DNA from: Amycolatopsis oliviviridis
GTDB taxonomy: Bacteria > Actinomycetota > Actinomycetes > Mycobacteriales > Pseudonocardiaceae
Assembly: GCF_014654365.1 (NCBI RefSeq)
Contig: NZ_BNAY01000008.1
Span: 248,001 to 312,000, forward strand
Direction: 5' to 3'
DNA: 64,000 bases
Below the pieces are notes generated by a model. That model was not told where the DNA came from and ran no database searches. It was given only the letters and a program-made list of their open reading frames with translations. Position numbers and translations under genes: made by a program. Each line of letters begins with the position of its first letter. Positions within the stretch are counted from its first letter, which is position 1. Shown in pieces: positions 51,644-59,545 of the stretch.

Positions 51644-52605
51644 CGCGCCCCCGAACCGACGGCGCCGCGCACGGCGGCCGCGGTGGTCGTGCGGTCCCAG
51701 GACAGGGTCGGCATCAGCCCGCTCAGCCAGCCCGGCACCCGGCTCGCCGGGAACGGCAGCAGCGCCACGGGCGCGACGTCCCGCTCGCGCCACCGTCCGA
51801 CGAGCCGTCGCCATGCCCGTCGATCGCAGAAGGTGTGCGGAAGGACGTCGAACGCCGAGACGATCAGGACCCGCGTTCCCGGCGGGCAGCGCAGTTCCAG
51901 GGCGGGGTCGGGAGACTCCGCGAAGAACCAGCTCACCGGCGTGGTCCGGCCGGTGAGCGCCCGGACGCCGGCGATCAGATCGGCCTGGTCCCGCTGGAAC
52001 GGCGCCATCGCCTCGCCGCGGTCGAGCAGCAGCCGGACCCCGAACCGCGTGGTGGGCACGGGACGGCGGGGCAGCTCGCCGACCGGCCGGTTGGCGCAGA
52101 TCCGGTCGATCAGCGCGGGGAGATCGATGTCCCCGCAGCGCTCACGTCTGCTCAACGCCGCTTGGAGGATGTCGCGCGCGGTGCGGTGCGCGAAAAGCGG
52201 TTCGTGCGGCAGGGAAGCGGGAGGCGGCTCGTAGCCGGGCTGCTGGAGCCAGACCGCGTCATGCCAGGGCGGCGGCTGATCGCCGAGATCCCGGTAGGTC
52301 GTGCGCAGCCTCGCCACGTATCCCTGCGAGGTGGCGGTTTCCGGTGAGACCGCGGCGTGGTTCGCGTCCCGGGCGGGCACCTGCGTGGGTTCGGGGCCCT
52401 CGTCCCGGGCGACGGGTGGGGTGACCCCGGGCACCGGACAGGTCGCCGCGGCCGTGGCGGTGTCCTCCCGGGCTCTCGTCCGCGAATCGGTCGCCGGGCC
52501 CGCGGTGGGCAGGCCCAGCAGTTCCTTGATCCCGGTCACGTCGGCGGGTCCCGGCGCGAGCAGGTCCACCGCTCGGACGAAGTCGCCCCACCAGACCTCG
52601 CTCAC
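51640..52605 (-). CDS. SAV_2336-like protein with degenerate vWA domain
   Basis: 321 residues. The N-terminus (EVWWGDFVRAVDLLAPGPAD) is a small helical domain of the effector-associated type, followed by a disordered Ala/Thr/Pro linker. The C-terminal ~150 residues are vWA-like: RFGVRLLLDRGEAMAPF stands where a MIDAS DxSxS is expected, and TRVLIVSAFDVLPHTF and VAPVALLPFPASRVPGW follow the usual strand order. The metal site is lost. It overlaps both neighbours by four bases. In this system type it is expected to pair with the MoxR ATPase. Confidence 0.7.
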   Translation of the reverse strand: MSEVWWGDFVRAVDLLAPGPADVTGIKELLGLPTAGPATDSRTRAREDTATAAATCPVPGVTPPVARDEGPEPTQVPARDANHAAVSPETATSQGYVARLRTTYRDLGDQPPPWHDAVWLQQPGYEPPPASLPHEPLFAHRTARDILQAALSRRERCGDIDLPALIDRICANRPVGELPRRPVPTTRFGVRLLLDRGEAMAPFQRDQADLIAGVRALTGRTTPVSWFFAESPDPALELRCPPGTRVLIVSAFDVLPHTFCDRRAWRRLVGRWRERDVAPVALLPFPASRVPGWLSGLMPTLSWDRTTTAAAVRGAVGSGAR

Positions 52606-53528
52606 CGGGCTCCCCCGGCACCGGCGGGTCTGTCCGGGTCCTTGTCGAAGATCATGCCGATCAGTCCGGTGAAATCGTCGCGGACGTCCTGCGGCAGCCG
52701 GACGCAGGCGCGGACGGCGTCGAGGAATTCGGCCGTGCTCGGGGCCCGCCGGTGCTTGGCCTTGGCCGTGGTCTTCGCCGCGGCCAGCCGATCGAGCAGC
52801 AGGTCGACCAGTTCCGCCGGGGCGCGCTCCAGCCCGTCACGGTCGAGATGCCGCTCGACGATCCGGCGGAGATCGTCCTCTTCGTGCCCGGGCAGGCGGT
52901 GCACCACGCAACGGCGTTCGAAGGCGGGCGGCAGATCGCGTTCCCGGTTCGACGTGACGACGATGACGCTCCGGGCCGCCTGGGCTTCGGTCACTTCGAG
53001 ACCGCCGGTCACGTCGGACACCGTGAACCTGCGGTCGGCGAGCGGCGACAGCAGGCCGTTGGGCAGATCGGGGTCCGCCTTGTCGATCTCGTCGATCAGC
53101 AGCACCGCCGGCCGGTCCCGGTGCCGCTCGTTCCAGTCCCGCACCGGTTCCTTGGCCCGTTGGGCTTCCAGCGCCGACGTCCGGTCGAACGCCCACCAGA
53201 ACACGCCTGGCACCACGTAGTCGTTGTCGGGCGGGAGAGCCCGCTGCCCGCCGTGGGCCTGGGCGTCGCCCAGCCTGCGGACGCTGTCGAACGACCACAG
53301 CAGATCCCGCGCCTGGGTGCGGGCGGTCGTCACGTGCTCGTAGTAGCGGTATCCGCCCGTCGCGGCGATGTACCGCGCCAGGCTGGACTTCCCGGAACCG
53401 GGATCGCCGTACAGCAGCAAAGGCCGTTCCGTGGCTTGGGCGACCCGGACGGCGAGCCGCAGCCGATCCGACGGCAGATAACGCTCGCCCGCCTCGCTCA
53501 GGGAATTCTCGGTCAGGTGGCCGGTCAT
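52602..53528 (-). CDS. MoxR-type AAA+ ATPase
   Basis: 308 residues. Walker A GDPGSGKSSLA is in LLLYGDPGSGKSSLARYIA; Walker B is AVLLIDEIDKADPDLPNGLL; sensor 1 and the Arg finger region are VIVVTSNRERDLPPAFERRC. The lid domain follows. MoxR proteins remodel or load partner vWA proteins, and the next gene has a vWA-like domain. The ATG overlaps the TIR gene stop by four bases. It lacks a metal-chelatase insert and is at the small end of the family, likely a hexamer that controls the assembly of the system. Confidence 0.88.
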   Translation of the reverse strand: MTGHLTENSLSEAGERYLPSDRLRLAVRVAQATERPLLLYGDPGSGKSSLARYIAATGGYRYYEHVTTARTQARDLLWSFDSVRRLGDAQAHGGQRALPPDNDYVVPGVFWWAFDRTSALEAQRAKEPVRDWNERHRDRPAVLLIDEIDKADPDLPNGLLSPLADRRFTVSDVTGGLEVTEAQAARSVIVVTSNRERDLPPAFERRCVVHRLPGHEEDDLRRIVERHLDRDGLERAPAELVDLLLDRLAAAKTTAKAKHRRAPSTAEFLDAVRACVRLPQDVRDDFTGLIGMIFDKDPDRPAGAGGAR

Positions 53529-54811
53529 CGGGCTCCCCGGTTCCTCAGGTCGTTTTTGATGAGGGTCATCGTGGACTGCGCCTCCATCTGCCGCTGGGGT
53601 GGAATCAGCGGGATCGGGAGGTACCGGGAGCCCAGCCGGTCCGAAAGGCCGGTGTCGAGCGGCGTCTGCGCGCTCAGGGCGAGGACGACGATCACCTTCC
53701 GGCACCGGTTGTGGATCTCCCGGACAGCGTCGATGGTGGGGTGCAAGGAATCCGCCACCGTCAGGACGTACTGGGGATCCACCTGCTCGCATTCGGTCCC
53801 GGCTCCGTGCACGCAGGCCAGTTTCATGGCCGGGTTGTCCTCCTCTTCGTCGTCGAAGTCCAGGAACAGCCGGGCGACCTGGGCGGCGATCGCGTTCTGC
53901 CCGCCGTTGGCGATCGGGTCGAACTCGACGAGGTTGTACCCGCCGCGGCTGTGGAACGCGCGGGCGAGGTAGTCCTTGGCGATCTGTTTGCGCCGGGAAT
54001 CCTGGTGGCTCCTGACCACCGGGATCGACGGCGACTCCCCGTCGACCCGGAGTCCGGCGGCCTCGTCGAGGGTGAGCCAGGTCGGCCCGATGATCGCGAC
54101 GAGCCGCCGGTAGCGCTCTTCCAGCAGGCTCAGCCGGACGACGGCGGCCGCCACCTGACGGCTCAGCTGCGCGCGGATCAGGAGTTCCGCCAGCCGTTCC
54201 CGGGTCTGCAACCGGACCGCGTCGGTGGTGCGCGCCTCGCAGAGTTCCGGGAAGTACGCCCCGATCAGCTCGTCGGCTTCCAGGTCGGTCACCGAGAACA
54301 GGCCGGCGAGTTCTTTGATGGTCCGGTATTCTTCACGGTTACCGGTGTCGAGCGCGGGCAACTGCCCGTCGATCCACTCCAGGGCCTTGACCGCGCTCGC
54401 GAGGATCTGTTGCGCGTCTTCGCTTTCCGGGACCTCCAGGACCTGATAGTCCTTGAGATCCCGGAAATTCCGGTAGTCGGGCTTCGCGTCCAGGTCTTTC
54501 TTGGTGATCCCGATCAGCACGGCGAAGATCGCCTTCTGCTGTGCGGAAGCCCTGAGCCAGTTGTATTCCCGGGCGGGCCATTCCTTGACGACGGCTGTCG
54601 CGTCGAGGAGCAGCACCCCGAAATCGGCCGCCCGGAGAGAATGTTCGATCTCGGGACGCCACTGGGTTCCGGCGCCGATCGACTTGTCGGTCCAGACGGC
54701 GTAGTTCGGGCCGAAGGCCCCTTTGAGATCACCGAGAAGCCGTGCGGCCACCCCCGTGGTCTTGCTCGCGCTGTGACTGACGAAGATCCGCCAGAGTGGT
54801 TCGTGGTTCAT
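53525..54811 (-). CDS. TIR-domain protein (putative NADase effector)
   Basis: 428 residues. Residues 1-~130 form a TIR domain: LWRIFVSHSASKTTGVAARL, LRAADFGVLLLDATAVVKEW and the W78-P-A-R-E82 arrangement, which places a Glu four residues after a Trp as in NAD-cleaving TIR proteins. The rest (about 150-428) is a helical region followed by a second alpha/beta part (MKLACVHGAGTECEQVDPQY ... VIVVLALSAQTPLDTG), possibly a regulatory or TIR-like sensor. It starts three bases after the SLATT-like gene stop. Likely effector: NAD breakdown or making of an NAD-derived signal. Confidence 0.85.
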   Translation of the reverse strand: MNHEPLWRIFVSHSASKTTGVAARLLGDLKGAFGPNYAVWTDKSIGAGTQWRPEIEHSLRAADFGVLLLDATAVVKEWPAREYNWLRASAQQKAIFAVLIGITKKDLDAKPDYRNFRDLKDYQVLEVPESEDAQQILASAVKALEWIDGQLPALDTGNREEYRTIKELAGLFSVTDLEADELIGAYFPELCEARTTDAVRLQTRERLAELLIRAQLSRQVAAAVVRLSLLEERYRRLVAIIGPTWLTLDEAAGLRVDGESPSIPVVRSHQDSRRKQIAKDYLARAFHSRGGYNLVEFDPIANGGQNAIAAQVARLFLDFDDEEEDNPAMKLACVHGAGTECEQVDPQYVLTVADSLHPTIDAVREIHNRCRKVIVVLALSAQTPLDTGLSDRLGSRYLPIPLIPPQRQMEAQSTMTLIKNDLRNRGAR

Positions 54812-54814
54812 GGT

Positions 54815-55696
54815 TCACTGGTCTTTCTCCGGGGTTTCCGTTCCGAGCCTGCGCAACCAGCTCTCGTTCTGCCGGGAGAGCACTCGCTCGCACGCGGTGA
54901 CGAAGGCGTGGTCGGTCAGCGATTCCCGGTCGGTCACCAGTTCTTCGAGCAGGTCGGCCGTGGCGCGGTACTCCGCCACCAGGAACTCGTACTCCGCCTG
55001 GGCGGAATGGGCGGCGAGAGCGGCGGCCACCGTGGTGAGCACGCCGATCCAGGCGGTCAGCGCGTCGACGTGCAGCACACTCGTGAAAGCGAGCAGGCCC
55101 GCGGCCGCGACGCCGAGAATCGTTTCGAGGACACGGTAGCCGCCCAGTTTTTTCACGTACTGGTCCGCTTTGCCGCGGAAATACGGGATCTGTCCGTCTT
55201 CGCCGGTGAGTCGCGAGCACACATAGGAATCGACGTCGTCGACCTCGGGCAGCGGATCCACCGCGTCGAGGACGGTCCCGTTCGTCAGGTGGTTGCCCGC
55301 CTTGGCGCACAAGGCGTTCGCGTCGTCGAGCAGCCGCCGGTGAGCGATCCCGCGGTAGGGCGCGACACCGGAGAGGTACAGGAAGACCTGGGCCTTGAGC
55401 GCTTCCGATACCGACCGGGCGGTGGCCCAGTCACCCGGCGAGGCGGTGGACGTCCGGCCGCGGACGAAGGCTCCGGCTCCGACGGCGAGCGCGGCGATCA
55501 CCGCCAGGGTGGTGGCGGCCGGGCGCGAAACCGCCGACAGCTGAGCCGCCGCGGTGCCCGCCACCGCCCCGGCCAGCAGCGAGAGGAGAGCCACCCGCCG
55601 TTTGCGTTCGACCTGGGCCTTCCCGCGATCGGCGGTCCTGGACCAGAGTTTCTGCCGCCGCCAGACGATGCCCACGACATCGAGCCGCGTGTTCAT
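54815..55696 (-). CDS. SLATT/DUF4231-like multi-TM protein
   Basis: 293 residues with two pairs of transmembrane helices: VALLSLLAGAVAGTAAAQLS with TTLAVIAALAVGAGAFVRG, and LETILGVAAAGLLAFTSVL with LTAWIGVLTTVAAALAAHSA. Between and after them are helical cytoplasmic segments (DWATARSVSEALKAQVFLYL; AEYRATADLLEELVTDRE). The arrangement matches the SLATT/DUF4231 family, proposed membrane effectors of SMODS/SLOG systems. It overlaps the GAP1-like gene by four bases. It is a candidate pore or membrane-damage effector. Confidence 0.72.
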   Translation of the reverse strand: MNTRLDVVGIVWRRQKLWSRTADRGKAQVERKRRVALLSLLAGAVAGTAAAQLSAVSRPAATTLAVIAALAVGAGAFVRGRTSTASPGDWATARSVSEALKAQVFLYLSGVAPYRGIAHRRLLDDANALCAKAGNHLTNGTVLDAVDPLPEVDDVDSYVCSRLTGEDGQIPYFRGKADQYVKKLGGYRVLETILGVAAAGLLAFTSVLHVDALTAWIGVLTTVAAALAAHSAQAEYEFLVAEYRATADLLEELVTDRESLTDHAFVTACERVLSRQNESWLRRLGTETPEKDQ

Positions 55697-57381
55697 CTCC
55701 ACAGGACCACCGCCATGGTGCCCAGGCCGATGAGCAGCCCGAGCGTGACGAGGACGATCGCGAGCACGAGCACGGACCACGTGGTCTTGAGAATCGGGGC
55801 GACACCGGTCAGCGCGGCGTGGAACCGCCCGAGTCGCGTCGTCGATGGCTGCTGTCGCACGGTGCGCCGCTTGGCGGCGGCCCGGTCGAGGTAGATGGCT
55901 TGGTTGCCCGTGCCGAGCCAGTTCGTCAGGCCCCGCGCGATCTCCTCCTGGGTCGCCTTCTCGTCGGCGGTGCCCAGGAGCAGATCCAGGATGGCGGTGA
56001 AGCAGAGGTCCTTTTTGGACTGGGGCACCTCTCGGAGGATCTCGTCGAGACGACCGGCCTGCCATCTGTGCCAGATCCGCCATCGCTCGTCGACGGAAAG
56101 CGAAACCCGGCCCTGGCCCGGAAGCGCCGCGGCGAGCTCGATCGCGGTCCGGGCGTTCATGATCCGCTGCCACACCGGCTCGGGGGGTGCCACCACGACG
56201 GGCTGCGGCGCCACCACTTCGGACGCGGTTTCGTAGGTCGAGGACGAACTGGGCTGCCCCTGCCGGGGCTTGCTGAGGGGCTCGTGCACCACCGCGGTGG
56301 TGACGGAAGGCAGGTCGTGTTCCACAGTGACGTGCTCCGGTTCGTCGGGTTCCGGGACGGGCTGGTCCTCCAGGTCGGGCAGCTTGCCGTGGACACCGCC
56401 CCGGGCCTCGTCTTCGTCGGATCGCGCCGTCTCCGACGGTGACTCCAGGGCCAGGTTCAGCCGCCGCGAGGCGAACTGGGCGAACCGGTCGGTGAAATCC
56501 TCGGCGCGCCCGGTGTGCTTGCCGATCTCCGCGCGCAGTTCGAACCAGTCGCGCACTCGCCGATGCTGATCGGCGGTCCCGGAATGCCAGATCTCGCGGA
56601 GGCTGTCGTACAGCCAGGCGGCGGCCTGCCGGTGCATCGCGCTCGCCGGCACGCGTCCCGCGAGGTCGGCGACGACGCGGTCGCCGGACGTCAGCTTGTC
56701 CGGCAACCGGCGCAGGAAGACGAACTGGAGCGACCGCTGGGGGACGAACCCGTCTTCGAAGCTGGAAAAGGTCCACGGCCGGGGCCGTCGCCCCACCGCC
56801 GTGACGAGTTCCTTGACCGCCTGCAGCGCGGCGGGCACCAGTTCGGTGTCGATCCCCGCGACGTCGAGTGCCTGGTGCGGATACTGGCAGGCCAGGGCCA
56901 GCAGCCCGATCAGGCGCTTGCGCGGGATGTCCGCGGAGCGGTGGAGCAACTCGATCCGGTTGGGCCGCGACCAGACCGGGAAGGTCGCGGGATCGCTCGG
57001 ATGCAGGATGTCGTGGGAGTCCTCGGCCTGCATCCAGCCGCGCCAGAGGGTGGCGGGCAGCGCGATTTCGTCGAGCACGGACGCCGGGCCGACGACCGCG
57101 TGGCAGAAGTTCCGGCCGATCCCCGATCCCCCGGCGAGACGGCGGAGCACCGCCGCCTGCCCGTCTTCGAGGTGGGTGAAGGTGAAGGCCTCTTCCGGCG
57201 GGGTCCCCGTGCCGTCCTTCAGCCGATAGTGCGGCGCGAGCTGCTCTTCCCACCACGCCTTGAGCGGTCCGGCGTCGTCGCTGGCGTCCATCGAGCTGTT
57301 GACGATGCTCATGCCCACGGACCGGTCCTCGCGCACCAGGACGTGGTGGACGACCTGGCCGGTCACGGTGTCGCCGGTCAC
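55693..57381 (-). CDS. GAP1-like GTPase-associated protein with C-terminal membrane anchor
   Basis: 562 residues from a GTG overlapping the GTPase stop by four bases (GTGA). The N-terminal half is alpha/beta (HHVLVREDRSVGMSIVNSS; RNFCHAVVGPASVLDEIALP), followed by long helices (MHRQAAAWLYDSLREIWHS), a disordered Pro/Glu linker (about 365-430), more helices, and a single C-terminal TM (VLVLAIVLVTLGLLIGLGTM). The adjacency to a TRAFAC GTPase and the domain order recall the GTPase-associated protein 1 family of conflict systems. Probably membrane-tethered regulator of the GTPase. Confidence 0.6.
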   Translation of the reverse strand: MTGDTVTGQVVHHVLVREDRSVGMSIVNSSMDASDDAGPLKAWWEEQLAPHYRLKDGTGTPPEEAFTFTHLEDGQAAVLRRLAGGSGIGRNFCHAVVGPASVLDEIALPATLWRGWMQAEDSHDILHPSDPATFPVWSRPNRIELLHRSADIPRKRLIGLLALACQYPHQALDVAGIDTELVPAALQAVKELVTAVGRRPRPWTFSSFEDGFVPQRSLQFVFLRRLPDKLTSGDRVVADLAGRVPASAMHRQAAAWLYDSLREIWHSGTADQHRRVRDWFELRAEIGKHTGRAEDFTDRFAQFASRRLNLALESPSETARSDEDEARGGVHGKLPDLEDQPVPEPDEPEHVTVEHDLPSVTTAVVHEPLSKPRQGQPSSSSTYETASEVVAPQPVVVAPPEPVWQRIMNARTAIELAAALPGQGRVSLSVDERWRIWHRWQAGRLDEILREVPQSKKDLCFTAILDLLLGTADEKATQEEIARGLTNWLGTGNQAIYLDRAAAKRRTVRQQPSTTRLGRFHAALTGVAPILKTTWSVLVLAIVLVTLGLLIGLGTMAVVLWR

Positions 57382-58514
57382 CGGCCGACTCTTTCGGCCT
57401 CGGCACCGTCGAGCACGTCGGTCATCGCCAGCAGGGCCAGGATGGGCTGCAGCACACGCATCGGCCGGACACCCCGCGGATACAGCTCCCGGCCGGTCTC
57501 CTCTTCCGTCGTCGCCGAGCCGCCGGTCGCGGAGACGAAATGCAGGGTGCACCGCGAAAACCGTTCGGCCACTTCGAGCATCGGTTTCGCCTGGTAGCGC
57601 TCCAGCACGGCGTAGACGTCGCGGCTCTCCGCCCGGAACTCGTCCGCGTGGAGTTCGCCCGAAACGTCCTCGCGCCGCAACCAGTGGTCGACCGGATAGT
57701 CGTACCGCAGTTCGTCGGCCTTGGTCAGCGCGATCGCCGCGGGGACCCGGCTGCCGTCCGACTTCCCGTGCAGGCGGGCGATCGCCCCGGCGAACGCCCG
57801 GTTGTCCTGTTGGGACGCCTTGAGATCGCGCGTGCTCTTCGCGTTGGGCCGCCACAACGGCAGTCCGCGCGCGGGGTCGTCGACGAACAGCAGCGCGTCC
57901 GCCCCGAGGACGAACTGCGCGCGCCGTTCGCTGGTCATGCCCCGCTCGACGAAGTCCTCGCCCTGGACGTCGAAGAAGATCAGCGGCCGGGTGGGTTTGC
58001 CGGGACGGCGGACCAGCAGATAACTGGTGAACGACCAATGGTCGGAGTCGGTCGCGCCCAGCACGTCGCCGCGGCGGAGCCGTTCCATCTCCTGCGCCGA
58101 TTTCTCGTGCTGGATCTTGTCGGCGACCTCGAAGGTCAGGTCGTGCTCGTGGAGGCCGCCGCGGAGCATTTCCGACAGCATGGTGATCAGCAGATGGGTC
58201 TTGCCCGACGTGCTCCGGCCGACGACCCCGATGACGATCGGCGCGCCGTAGTCGTCGTGCACGGCGGGCAGGTAATGCGTCGGAGTGCCGTCCTGGGACG
58301 GATTCGGGCAACGGACGTAAGCCCGCGTCCTCGCGTACTGGTACTTGTCCGGGTTGGTCTGCCGGGACAGGTCGAGGGCTTCCCAGACGAGCTGCTGTTC
58401 CCGGACGGTCGGCCGGAACAGCTGCTCCGGCCAGGGAATCCGGTCGACGCAGATCGGGCACAGCACGATCCGCCGGGCGGCGGGCTTCGGTTCGGGGGGT
58501 TCGGGCTCGGTCAT
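57378..58514 (-). CDS. TRAFAC-type GTPase of a conflict system
   Basis: 378 residues. The N-terminus has a Cys pair (LCPICVDRIPW; later VRCPNP) that may bind zinc. P-loop GRSTSGKT is residues 99-106 in GVVGRSTSGKTHLL. Walker B/G3 is LIFFDVQGED, and G4 is ALTKADEL. The family seems to be the double-GTPase 2 group of actinomycete GTPase-associated systems. The overlap with both neighbours (four bases each) ties it to the GAP1-like and pseudokinase genes. It likely acts as the molecular switch of the system. Confidence 0.8.
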   Translation of the reverse strand: MTEPEPPEPKPAARRIVLCPICVDRIPWPEQLFRPTVREQQLVWEALDLSRQTNPDKYQYARTRAYVRCPNPSQDGTPTHYLPAVHDDYGAPIVIGVVGRSTSGKTHLLITMLSEMLRGGLHEHDLTFEVADKIQHEKSAQEMERLRRGDVLGATDSDHWSFTSYLLVRRPGKPTRPLIFFDVQGEDFVERGMTSERRAQFVLGADALLFVDDPARGLPLWRPNAKSTRDLKASQQDNRAFAGAIARLHGKSDGSRVPAAIALTKADELRYDYPVDHWLRREDVSGELHADEFRAESRDVYAVLERYQAKPMLEVAERFSRCTLHFVSATGGSATTEEETGRELYPRGVRPMRVLQPILALLAMTDVLDGAEAERVGR

Positions 58515-59545
58515 GCGGTCACCACCATCCAGATCGCGAGGCCGACGAGCATCGCGGCGCCGACCGCGACCGCGACGAAAGCGGGGATCTTCCGGTTGAG
58601 GGGAAGGACCGGTGGCGGTTCGGGCGGTGACGGCGGCACGGTCAGGACGGGAAACTCGTCCGTCGCGACGGGGTACCGCGTGTCGAAGGCGTACCAGCCC
58701 CGGCGCAGCGCGTGGTCGACGTCGATGGGGTCCGGCAGTTCGGCGTGCGCCTGCATGGCACGCACGACCTGCGCGGCGGACGGGCGGCCCGCGGCCTGGA
58801 GCGCGAGGGTGCCGTGCAGCTCGGCGTCCAGCCGCTTCTCCAGTTCGGCGGGCGCGGCCAGCTCCGCTTCCGTGGGCGGACGGCCTTCGAGCCGTTCGAA
58901 GTAGGCGACCCCGGCGGCCCGGATGTCGTCGGCGGGATCGGCGGGACCGGTGGGCAGCGCCCGGTTCGCCAGGGTGATCGGACGTGACCGCGGCTGTTCG
59001 TGCCTGCCGGCGGAGTGCTCGAAACCCAGCAGCTGGAAGCTGTCGGCCCGCCAGCAGAGCGTGCCGAGCTGCACCGCGCCGTGGACCAGGTCCACCGCGT
59101 GCACCGCGGCCAGCGCGCGGAACAGTCCCTCCCGGAACTTCCGGCGTTCGCTGACCATCAGGATCCGGCGCTGCTCGCCGCCGTCGGGCTCCTCGGCCTG
59201 GATGCTCGCCATCAGCACGAACGGTTCGACCGCGTCGAAGTCGTAGCCGACCAGATGCGGCAGTTCCGCGGGATACTCGTGGGCGTAGCGCGCCCACAGC
59301 CGCACCAGCGCCCGGATCTCGTTGTCCAGCTGACGTTCGGCGATCACGAGGTCTTCCGCGCCGCGGACCTCGGCGGGCAGGCGCTTGCGCAGCAGGCGAT
59401 CCTCGCCGGTCGTCTCGACCACGTCGATCCTGAGCAGGGAGGTCGTGTTGGCGACCTCCGCCACCGGCCGCACCCGCCAGCTGCCCGGATCGCCCAGCGG
59501 GGTCATGCCGGTCAGCTCCACGTACTCGTCGTCGTCCATGTTCAT
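58511..59545 (-). CDS. Membrane-anchored pseudokinase
   Basis: 344 residues; GGAGGAG precedes the ATG. A protein-kinase-like fold: the region LAAVHAVDLVHGAVQLGTLCW replaces the HRD loop (HGA), and FQLLGFEHSAGRHE replaces DFG (GFE). No Gly-rich loop or clear catalytic Lys. Later helices (PADPADDIRAAGVAYFERLE) match the kinase C-lobe. A Pro-rich linker leads to one C-terminal TM (VAVAVGAAMLVGLAIWMVV). All catalytic residues are lost, so it is probably a scaffold or sensor at the membrane. Confidence 0.78.
   Translation of the reverse strand: MNMDDDEYVELTGMTPLGDPGSWRVRPVAEVANTTSLLRIDVVETTGEDRLLRKRLPAEVRGAEDLVIAERQLDNEIRALVRLWARYAHEYPAELPHLVGYDFDAVEPFVLMASIQAEEPDGGEQRRILMVSERRKFREGLFRALAAVHAVDLVHGAVQLGTLCWRADSFQLLGFEHSAGRHEQPRSRPITLANRALPTGPADPADDIRAAGVAYFERLEGRPPTEAELAAPAELEKRLDAELHGTLALQAAGRPSAAQVVRAMQAHAELPDPIDVDHALRRGWYAFDTRYPVATDEFPVLTVPPSPPEPPPVLPLNRKIPAFVAVAVGAAMLVGLAIWMVVTA

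Noticed and set aside
52602-53792. Longer N-terminus for the MoxR ATPase reaching back into the TIR gene
   Set aside because: The added residues are low-complexity and antisense-like, while the ATG at 53528 gives the same four-base overlap as the other junctions.
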